Part shown: piece by piece, positions 1 to 5,829 of the stretch
How positions within the stretch are numbered: the stretch's first letter is position 1
How the letters are laid out: each line of letters opens with the position of its first letter
Assembly (NCBI GenBank): GCA_900770835.1
Contig: CAAGLQ010000194.1
Location: forward strand, 1 to 8,072
From: an uncultured Parabacteroides sp.
GTDB lineage: Bacteria; Bacteroidota; Bacteroidia; Bacteroidales; Tannerellaceae
Length of the DNA: 8,072 nucleotides
Reading direction: 5' to 3'
Translations under genes and position numbers: made by a program
Notes under the pieces: model-generated
The model's database searches: none
Told to the model about the DNA's origin: nothing
The model's input: the letters and a program-made list of their open reading frames with translations, nothing else

Positions 1-1067
1 ATGGTATCAATCACTGCTTGACAGGGCATCGAGGTGACCGCCTTTTCTAAAGCGGCAAACCCTTCATGAGCCATATATTCGTCGATGTCTAACGGCGAGA
101 TAATGCCATAGCCCTCCGTAGAGATGCGCTTCTGACGGGAGAGGAACGTGTTGATCGTACCTGTTCGCTCCTGTTCCGATTTCCAAAGGATATTGTCCCA
201 GGTCGTGTCTGTATGGAACATATCCACTTGATTCAACAAAGCGTTCTTCCAGCGACGCAGACGGCTGGCCGGTTTGAAGTGATGCAGCAGGATCTCTTTG
301 ATCTCCTCCGGCTTGACATTGGGATAGCGTTCGATCGAGCCATCCGGCAGGGCAATGTCGATCAAAGGAACCTGATTGCAGGCACCCACACAAGAGACTG
401 GTTTGATGGCCACCTTGATACCCAATTCTTGGGAGGCATCGAGTACGGCTTGGTAGATCGCTGCCGTGCCACTCGCTTGGCAACAGTTCTCCATACCCAA
501 ACGAACCTCTCCGATAGGAGGCTCTTTGGCCTCTTCTGCGGCCTCTGCCTCTTGCTCTTGCGCATATTGTTGAAACTCATCCAATACCTCTTTCACCCGA
601 CCCGGTTGTACATGTCCGAAGATCTTCTCGTCAATCTGCACCACTGGAGCTAAGGCACAACAACCTAAGCAGGCAATCTTCTCGATGGAGTATTGCTGAT
701 CAGCCGTGGTAATGGTCTCCTCATCCATGTTCAATTCCCGGCGAAAGGCGTCATAGACGTTGTTTGCCCCCTTGACATGGCAGGCCGTACCGGTACATAC
801 CTTAATGATATGTCGTCCGTAAGGAATATGCCGGAACTGCGCATAGAAGGTAGAAACACTGATCATCTGCGCCCGGTCAATCTCTGTCCGTTCATACACC
901 CGTTGCAGGGCATCGGAGGGCAAATAGCTAAATTCCGCTTGTAGGGCTTGGAGCAGGGGAATGATCACCCGTCGGCTACTGCCCACTCGATCAATGATCG
1001 CATCCACTCGGGCGATCATCGCCTCCTTTGTCTGGAGCCCGTTCTGTTTACAATCTGCACAAGCCAT
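1..1067 (-). CDS. NuoE-NuoF fusion, HydB-like NADH-dependent flavo-iron-sulfur subunit (3' end off window)
   Basis: The frame runs unbroken from the ATG at 1067 to the window edge; 355 codons are visible. Residues about 14-165 are a NuoE-type thioredoxin-fold [2Fe-2S] domain with ligands C91/C96 (CTGTAC) and C133/C137 (CLGCC). An acidic linker (about 168-182) leads to a second thioredoxin-like ferredoxin domain (about 186-265) with C195, C196, C226 and C230, and YPNVKPEEI before its end, as at the N-terminus of HydB-type NuoF proteins. Residues 310-345 (FLSRQKRI, PLDIDEY, GFAALEKA) are the opening of the NuoF FMN/NADH domain; its nucleotide-binding core lies off window. The family transfers electrons between NAD(P)H and Fe-S partners, often a [FeFe]-hydrogenase or ferredoxin, in the cytoplasm. 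The gene starts 1 bp after the previous stop (TAATATG). It would supply or accept the electrons for the membrane ferredoxin. A hydrogenase or NuoG-like gene further downstream is possible but unseen. Confidence 0.9.
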   Translation of the reverse strand, partial: MACADCKQNGLQTKEAMIARVDAIIDRVGSSRRVIIPLLQALQAEFSYLPSDALQRVYERTEIDRAQMISVSTFYAQFRHIPYGRHIIKVCTGTACHVKGANNVYDAFRRELNMDEETITTADQQYSIEKIACLGCCALAPVVQIDEKIFGHVQPGRVKEVLDEFQQYAQEQEAEAAEEAKEPPIGEVRLGMENCCQASGTAAIYQAVLDASQELGIKVAIKPVSCVGACNQVPLIDIALPDGSIERYPNVKPEEIKEILLHHFKPASRLRRWKNALLNQVDMFHTDTTWDNILWKSEQERTGTINTFLSRQKRISTEGYGIISPLDIDEYMAHEGFAALEKAVTSMPCQAVIDT

Positions 1068-1068
1068 A

Positions 1069-2874
1069 TTACTTTGCCGCTACACAATAAATACTCTCTT
1101 CTGTTCGCACTACGATCTTGCCATCCGTGAAGGCCGGGGTTGCCAAGGTACGCTCTCCGGTCTCAAAGGAGTTGATCAGCGTAAAGTTCTCATCGGTAGA
1201 GAAGATGAACAGTTTACCATTATTACTGAAGAGGTAGAGTTTGCCCTCCACGATCATCGGGGAGGAGTAGAACTCCTCGTTCAGCTCATGCTCCTTCACC
1301 AACGCACCGCTCTTGGCATCGTAGGAGGCCAAAACACCGTAGCTGGTCGCCAAGTAGAGGTGGTTCTTGGTCGCTACCGGGCTGGATACCTCTGGCAGAT
1401 ATTCCGTGCTTTCCCACAATACTTGTCCATCTGTGCCGTTGATGGCTACTAATTTGGCATATTCATTCGCACCATAAATCACCCCATCTGCGCTGGCCGG
1501 GCAGGAACAAACCTCACCACCCATACAATCTACCTGCCACAGCTGTTCGCCGGAGTTGGGATCGTAAGCGGTCATCTTAGGATTGCCCATCAGAACTAAC
1601 TGCGGCTTCTGATTGACATAGGCGATAATGGGAGAGCTCCAACAGATCTTGCCGGGGCGTTTCTTCACCCAGCGACTATTGCCGGTTGCTACATCTAAGG
1701 CAAAAAGCTGCGGATCTTTGTTGTTGTCATATTGCACGTAGAGCGTGTTGCCATAGATCAACAATGAGGAGACAAAACCATAATGGTTGTCAGGCACACC
1801 TAAGTTTTTCGCCCATACCCGTTTGCCCTCCATATCGGCACAGAGCAGGTCTCCGGTCGCGAAGATGGCACACACATGCTTGCCATCTGTGGCTACGGAA
1901 GAGGAGGCCAAGCCGGTATCTTCGGTGACTGCCGGCGGGGTAGCTGGTGAGCCTGGAATATTGGTCGCCTGCATACGCCACAACTGTTCGCCAGAGGTGA
2001 GGTCATAGCAGAACAGCTCGCGGGCCTCTTTGTCTCCCCCGGTAAAGAAGACCCGGTTGCCATTGATTACGGGTGAGTTATGGCCTGCACGAGGAATCGG
2101 TTTCTTCCAAAGGATGTTGTTCCCTCCGGCCAAGTCCCATTGGGTGGGTATGCCTTTGGCCGAGGAGATGCCGTTGGATTGGTTGCCTCGGAAGGCGTTA
2201 GAGGTCACCTTGGAGACAGCGGGCTGAGCCGCCTCGGCTACAGCTGGAGTCTCGGTCGTAGCCTGCGTTTCGGTCGCTTCTGCTGGTGTGGGCTCGTCCG
2301 TCGTTGTGACTTCCGGTTGCGGTTCCGCTATGGCCTCCGGCTCTGCGGCCTCCACGGGGGCTGTCTCACCACTATCGGCTACGAGGTTCTCTTCGGTTGC
2401 CTCTTTGCCTTCAGAGGATTTCAAGAGCGGAGAAGAGAGGAAGACGAAGAGCAGGGCGACCGCCACCAACCCCAAAGTACCCCAGGTGAGGTAACGGCGA
2501 GATTTGGATTTGAGCATCCACTCATCAATCGGGTCAATCTCCTTGTCGGGAATGTGCATCTCCCCCTTGAAGTAGAAACGGAGGGAGAGGACAAAGATCA
2601 GCACCATACCCAGTAGGATATAGACACCGCTCTTCAGATGATCCTCTTGGATGAAGTAGGCTCGGCGAGCCAACAGATCCAGCTGACGAATCTGTTCCTG
2701 CAGCACTGGATTATCCGCATTGGTGTCGTTGAGCTCCTTCAAGGTCTCGATCACCTCGGTTTGCAGCGGGGTGATGCCCCTTACTTGGAAATAGTTGGTG
2801 ATCAGCATCACAGACAATGTAATGATAAACACGGCTGTCACCGCAGCGATGTTCCGATAAATATCCTTATTCAT
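1069..2874 (-). CDS. Three-TM membrane protein with periplasmic PQQ-type beta-propeller
   Basis: 601 residues. TM segments lie at about 8-27, 83-103 and 128-149. The loop 104-127 is charged and ends in KSKSRR, consistent with a cytoplasmic position, so the C-terminal part should be periplasmic. Residues 29-80 form a helical periplasmic loop. Residues about 152-222 are a Pro/Glu/Ala/Thr-rich stalk. From residue 227 (AFRGNQSNG) to the end is a PQQ-like propeller of about 375 residues with NILWKKPIP, SGEQLW (twice) and TDGQVLW blade signatures, the size of an eight-bladed propeller. The FRG...NG...NILWK opening is common in PQQ-like propellers of Bacteroidota and Planctomycetota (recalled, not searched). 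C450, C456 and C458 cluster in one blade. No PQQ ligands could be assigned. It is probably the membrane-bound propeller subunit of the same redox complex, as its start overlaps the NapH-like gene and its stop is 1 bp from the NuoE-NuoF start. Confidence 0.85.
   Translation of the reverse strand: MNKDIYRNIAAVTAVFIITLSVMLITNYFQVRGITPLQTEVIETLKELNDTNADNPVLQEQIRQLDLLARRAYFIQEDHLKSGVYILLGMVLIFVLSLRFYFKGEMHIPDKEIDPIDEWMLKSKSRRYLTWGTLGLVAVALLFVFLSSPLLKSSEGKEATEENLVADSGETAPVEAAEPEAIAEPQPEVTTTDEPTPAEATETQATTETPAVAEAAQPAVSKVTSNAFRGNQSNGISSAKGIPTQWDLAGGNNILWKKPIPRAGHNSPVINGNRVFFTGGDKEARELFCYDLTSGEQLWRMQATNIPGSPATPPAVTEDTGLASSSVATDGKHVCAIFATGDLLCADMEGKRVWAKNLGVPDNHYGFVSSLLIYGNTLYVQYDNNKDPQLFALDVATGNSRWVKKRPGKICWSSPIIAYVNQKPQLVLMGNPKMTAYDPNSGEQLWQVDCMGGEVCSCPASADGVIYGANEYAKLVAINGTDGQVLWESTEYLPEVSSPVATKNHLYLATSYGVLASYDAKSGALVKEHELNEEFYSSPMIVEGKLYLFSNNGKLFIFSTDENFTLINSFETGERTLATPAFTDGKIVVRTEESIYCVAAK
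2209..2421 (-). other. Low-complexity Pro/Glu/Ala/Thr-rich stalk (within membrane propeller gene)
   Basis: Residues about 152-222 of the membrane propeller protein are almost entirely Glu, Ala, Thr, Pro, Val and Gln, with few bulky residues, between the last TM segment and the first propeller blade. Such segments are extended and flexible. Here it would hold the propeller away from the membrane, perhaps to reach the exported ferredoxin. The high Thr/Pro content also offers possible O-glycosylation sites, which is speculative. Confidence 0.7.
2871..2874 (-). promoter_or_regulatory. ATGA stop/start overlap between NapH-like and membrane propeller genes
   Basis: The TGA of the NapH-like gene and the ATG of the three-TM propeller gene share two bases on the minus strand. 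No Shine-Dalgarno sequence is visible just upstream, which suggests translational coupling and near-equal production of two membrane proteins that may interact. Confidence 0.7.
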
Positions 2875-4154
2875 GATTCAGATGGTTTATGCGATTCGTT
2901 CATTTGTTTATTCTGAGGACAGTAGCTGAAGCACTGGCCGCAGGCCACGCAGTTGGCGTGGTTGATCTCATACTGCTTGCGACTACGTTTCACGGAGAGG
3001 CGAATCAAGGCCAGACCGATGACTAAGCCGATCAAGGCACCGGCAATCGTGCTCCAGAAGCGATACTCCACGACCTTGGCCTCATAGAGGGCGGTGATCT
3101 CTTCTACGGAACGACCTTGTCCATAGAAGGCCTCCAGTTCCAAGGAGAGTTCCTCTTCCGGCTGTGCCTCATGCTGGATCACCTGATCGTAAAGACGTAC
3201 ATCCTTATGTGCCCGACTGAGGTTGGGGCTGGCCATGCGCAGCAAGAGGGCACCTGCGATCATTAGGATGGGAAGTACCACGAAGTAGCCTAACAATCGG
3301 CGGACACCGACACTACGGTTTTCTTTCAGCTTGTTGGCGTAAGGCGGACGGATCGCATCCACGGGGCAGGAGTTGTGACACAGCTCACAGTTGATGCAAC
3401 TCTTGCGAGTCAGCTTGATCTTCCAAATGGAGACGGAAGAGAAGAGGCTCAGCAATGCCCCATAAGGACAGAGGAAGCGACAGAAGGGACGGCCGGTAAA
3501 GATGGACATCACCAACAATAGCGCACCAAAAAGGATGAGTCCCATATCGCCACCTAATCGGAAGATGCCGATGAAGGGGTCGAACTGGCAGATGATGAAC
3601 TGGCTACGGGTCACCGCATAGAGCACCGCGAAGATGAGGTAGAGCCAAGGAATTACCTTCAAGGCAGCTGTGATAGCCTCAGAGATGCGGTAGTTCTTCA
3701 CGTTGACCAGCTCCTGTAAAGCTCCAAAGGGACAGACACCCGCACAGAAGACCCGTCCGAACAGGAAGGCAAAGAGGATAGGCAGCAGGAAAAAGAGCAA
3801 CACCGTCAGCGGCAAGTGATAGCTGTCATCCACCAAGGCCAAAGCGATGTTCTGGATGGAGCCGATACTACAGACGCAACCCTCCCGGAAGAAGCCGAAA
3901 TAGCCCACAGAGATCAGGGACACCCAGAAGATCGGGCCACGGGTATGTTTCTTATAGAGCGCCCAGGTGACGATACCCATCAACGCCACTAATAAAAGCA
4001 GGTCGATGATGACCCACACAGTCTCGTTGGGCACCGCATATTGCAGGTCGGGGTATTGATAGCCGGATTCGAAGTCGGGTTTCGGGAAGCGGTTTTGCGC
4101 TTGGGCGATTCCCCAACTACCGATCAAGGCTGCGATTGTCTTTAGCTTTCTCAT
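2871..4154 (-). CDS. NapH/NosR-type polytopic membrane [4Fe-4S] protein
   Basis: 427 residues from the ATG at 4154. Residues 1-19 look like a cleavable Sec signal (ends AQA), and about seven TM segments follow (near 46-66, 74-90, 113-133, 165-182, 203-220, 288-306, 368-387). Two CX3CP motifs of the NapH/NosR/CcoG type, CAGVCP (137-142) and CRFLCP (225-230), each follow a Gly-Arg at a membrane boundary. Two [4Fe-4S] sites follow: C253/C256/C259/C263 with CPVDAI, and C402/C405/C408/C412 near the C-terminus. By the positive-inside rule both [4Fe-4S] sites and both CX3CP motifs lie on the cytoplasmic side, while GCVCS (92-96) and the long 307-367 loop face the periplasm. Family members link quinone or cytoplasmic donors to periplasmic redox enzymes. 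Here it sits between a Tat ferredoxin and a NuoE-NuoF-like protein and is the natural transmembrane step. Its stop overlaps the next start (ATGA). Confidence 0.9.
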   Translation of the reverse strand: MRKLKTIAALIGSWGIAQAQNRFPKPDFESGYQYPDLQYAVPNETVWVIIDLLLLVALMGIVTWALYKKHTRGPIFWVSLISVGYFGFFREGCVCSIGSIQNIALALVDDSYHLPLTVLLFFLLPILFAFLFGRVFCAGVCPFGALQELVNVKNYRISEAITAALKVIPWLYLIFAVLYAVTRSQFIICQFDPFIGIFRLGGDMGLILFGALLLVMSIFTGRPFCRFLCPYGALLSLFSSVSIWKIKLTRKSCINCELCHNSCPVDAIRPPYANKLKENRSVGVRRLLGYFVVLPILMIAGALLLRMASPNLSRAHKDVRLYDQVIQHEAQPEEELSLELEAFYGQGRSVEEITALYEAKVVEYRFWSTIAGALIGLVIGLALIRLSVKRSRKQYEINHANCVACGQCFSYCPQNKQMNESHKPSES

Positions 4155-4159
4155 GCGAT

Positions 4160-4735
4160 TCACTCCTTTAGTTTATAGGCCGTAGCGTAGGGCACTCTGG
4201 TGATGGCTCCCGACGGGCAGACCGTAGATATTTTACACTCGTTGCAATTCAGGCAGAGATCCTGTTTGATCTGAAGGTAGAGCGAGCCGTTGCCAAACGA
4301 GCTGCATCCCTTCACGCATTTGCCACAACCGTTGCACAACTCCTCGTCGATCATGTACTCGAAATAGGGATCCTCCACGAATTTCCGCTGGATAGCTCCC
4401 GTAGGGCACATCAAGTTTTCGGCGGCTGTGTTCAGCTCTTTGACATTCGTACGGTAATAGCCGCCACAAAGGTCGCAGTAGCCGCAGACACGATGGGCAT
4501 GGATGCACTTCACCGCGGATACCGGCAGTACGCAGTGGGTCTCACAACGGCCACATTGGGTACAGACCGTCGGATCGATTTGCCAGAACAGGCTCGCCTC
4601 CTCGCTGCCTAACTTTGGCACAACGCTTCCGGCAATAGCCACGATGGAGCCTCCGGCCACGATGGATCCGCAGCGTTTGATGAATTCCCGGCGGCGGATC
4701 GGACTATTCTTGGGTTGATTCTTCTTATCTTCCAT
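4160..4735 (-). CDS. Tat-exported four-cluster [4Fe-4S] ferredoxin (NapG/NrfC/DmsB-like)
   Basis: 191 residues. The N-terminus holds a canonical twin-arginine signal (RREFIK at 15-20, then a weakly hydrophobic run to about 38), so the folded iron-sulfur protein goes to the periplasm, perhaps staying anchored because no cleavage site is obvious. The mature part has 17 Cys. Sixteen group as four ligand sets: C58/C61/C64/C68, C84/C87/C90/C110 (followed by Pro), C134/C137/C140/C144 and C161/C164/C167/C173 (followed by Pro); C77 is extra. As in polyferredoxins, individual clusters may draw their fourth Cys from a neighbouring set. This matches the electron-transfer subunits of periplasmic reductases and of Nap/Nrf quinol-oxidising modules. 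It lies 14 bp after the Tat-like propeller gene and its TGA lies just before the start of the NapH-like gene. Its expected role is to pass electrons between the membrane ferredoxin and a periplasmic partner. No catalytic molybdenum or haem subunit is visible. Confidence 0.92.
   Translation of the reverse strand: MEDKKNQPKNSPIRRREFIKRCGSIVAGGSIVAIAGSVVPKLGSEEASLFWQIDPTVCTQCGRCETHCVLPVSAVKCIHAHRVCGYCDLCGGYYRTNVKELNTAAENLMCPTGAIQRKFVEDPYFEYMIDEELCNGCGKCVKGCSSFGNGSLYLQIKQDLCLNCNECKISTVCPSGAITRVPYATAYKLKE
4163..4169 (-). promoter_or_regulatory. Shine-Dalgarno site fixing the start of the NapH-like gene at 4154
   Basis: The minus strand reads AAAGGAG, then eight bases, then ATG at 4154-4152. This is the only textbook Shine-Dalgarno sequence I see in front of any gene here. 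It favours the ATG over the in-frame GTG at 4163, because that GTG uses the last G of the site itself. The site lies inside the last codons of the ferredoxin gene, so the two genes remain tightly linked. Confidence 0.7.
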
Positions 4736-4749
4736 CTGCTATCGGCTGT

Positions 4750-5793
4750 TTAAATGGTTAAACCCTCTTTCAACGGACAGGGGATGCCGCAGGTGGCACA
4801 GGCTGTTTCTGTCGCTACCTCCTTTTTATATTGGAACAGGGAGAGGGAGGCTTTCCCGGCTACGACCAATTTATCCTCCCAAACACGCACCTCGTAGGCG
4901 TTATGTCCACCGCCCAATGCCTTCTCATCTAACAAGACACTGCGGAAACCACCCTGCTTGTCATAACAGCTGATGCGGGGAATGCCCTTCTCGGAGGTGA
5001 GCAGCTCTCCGGTGGAAGTCGAGGTGAGATAGACCGGGTTGCAGCAACCGCTGAAATGGCCTTCCGCACCACCGCCCTTGCCAAAAGAGGCGATGAACTC
5101 CCCTTCCGGTGTGTAACTCTCCACCAAATGGCGTCCGGGATTGGAACAGTAGATCACGCCATCTAACTGGGTAATGCCAAACGAGTAGCTCGGGACAATG
5201 AAGCCGGAGGGACTCTCTATGAACTTCAAGAAGCCTCCTCCGTCAGTGTAAAGATGGATATTCTTATGAGCCGCATCGGTCACGAACACTTTACCGTGGG
5301 CAACCGCCAAAGAGCAATAGTCTGCCTCCTCGTCGCAAGCCTCCCAGTCGGTCAGCAACTCACCTTGCAGGCTATACACCTCAATCCGAGCGGGGAAAAG
5401 CAGGTAGATGCGGTCGTCTGCTATGGTCAGGTCACGCACCGTGCTACCCACGGAGAAGTTATCCACCAAACTACCCGTAGGTTCGTAAATGTCTATATTG
5501 TTGGGCGTAGCCACATAGAGCCGCCCTTGGTAGAGGTCAAAGGCCTCGATCTCGCCAGGTGTCTGGAACGCCGATACCTTCCGATAGGGGGAGACGAAGG
5601 CTTTTCCGGCCGCACGACCCTCTGCCGCATGTGTCCGCTCCACATCGTAGAACAGGGCATCCGGGCGGGTGAACATCTTCCACAACAGGTTACCTGTTAC
5701 GCCTAAAATGCTTCCTCCGGCCAGCACAGAGCCGCAGATGCGCAGGAAGTGCTTGCGGGAGATTTTCTTTTCCATTGCATGTTTTGATTCCAT
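4750..5793 (-). CDS. Exported NHL/six-bladed-type beta-propeller with Cys-rich sites and RK-type Tat-like leader
   Basis: 347 residues. The leader has SRKHFLR at residues 12-18, a twin-arginine motif with Lys in place of the second Arg, followed by an uncharged segment (19-38). It closely resembles the leader of the next gene (shared CGS..AGGSI), which supports Tat export, probably as a membrane-tethered protein. Residues about 75-325 contain short strand-turn repeats of NHL/six-bladed propeller type (RLYVATPNNIDIY, RIYLLFPARIEVY, KVFVTDAAHKNIHLY). An unusual GCCNP block (249-253) is followed by TSEKGIPRISCYD. The C-terminal tail carries C332, C335 and C339 (CATCGIPC), which could bind a metal or Fe-S cluster or form disulfides. 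It is not a haem c site, since no His follows. The start at 5793 is chosen; an in-frame ATG at 5775 would keep the RK motif. Function is unknown; a periplasmic partner of the adjacent ferredoxin is likely. Confidence 0.8.
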   Translation of the reverse strand: MESKHAMEKKISRKHFLRICGSVLAGGSILGVTGNLLWKMFTRPDALFYDVERTHAAEGRAAGKAFVSPYRKVSAFQTPGEIEAFDLYQGRLYVATPNNIDIYEPTGSLVDNFSVGSTVRDLTIADDRIYLLFPARIEVYSLQGELLTDWEACDEEADYCSLAVAHGKVFVTDAAHKNIHLYTDGGGFLKFIESPSGFIVPSYSFGITQLDGVIYCSNPGRHLVESYTPEGEFIASFGKGGGAEGHFSGCCNPVYLTSTSTGELLTSEKGIPRISCYDKQGGFRSVLLDEKALGGGHNAYEVRVWEDKLVVAGKASLSLFQYKKEVATETACATCGIPCPLKEGLTI

Positions 5794-5829
5794 AATATAT
5801 AATGCTTTGCTTTCCTTTTCTTGATTCTG
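5794..5829 (-). other. 36-bp AT-rich intergenic spacer, largest gap in the operon
   Basis: This is the longest non-coding stretch in the window. It is purine-rich (AAAAGGAAAG) and then AT-rich up to the ATG at 5793. The purine block lies about 20 bases before that ATG, too far for a normal Shine-Dalgarno site. No inverted repeat or clear -7/-33 promoter pair is visible. It probably serves only for translation initiation; a weak internal promoter cannot be excluded. Confidence 0.4.

Noticed and set aside
64..580. Minus-strand open frames of 139 and 72 residues
   Set aside because: They lie in other frames of the NuoE-NuoF gene, which has clear domain motifs; their sequences show no recognisable domain.
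1..1067. Frameshift artefact joining separate nuoE and nuoF genes
   Set aside because: I translated the region codon by codon; one frame runs through both domains and the linker without a stop, and the junction is a normal second ferredoxin domain.
3366..3386. CELCH in the NapH-like protein as a haem c (CXXCH) site
   Set aside because: It is part of CINCELCHNSCP, a standard [4Fe-4S] ligand set, and lies on the predicted cytoplasmic side.
4161..4163. GTG start for the NapH-like gene with a GTGA overlap
   Set aside because: The GTG overlaps the AGGAG site, leaving no spacer; the ATG at 4154 has ideal spacing and directly precedes a good signal peptide.
5794..5829. Internal promoter or terminator in the largest gap
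   Set aside because: Only 36 bp, no stem-loop with T-tract and no convincing promoter pair; AT-rich bases before a start codon are expected.
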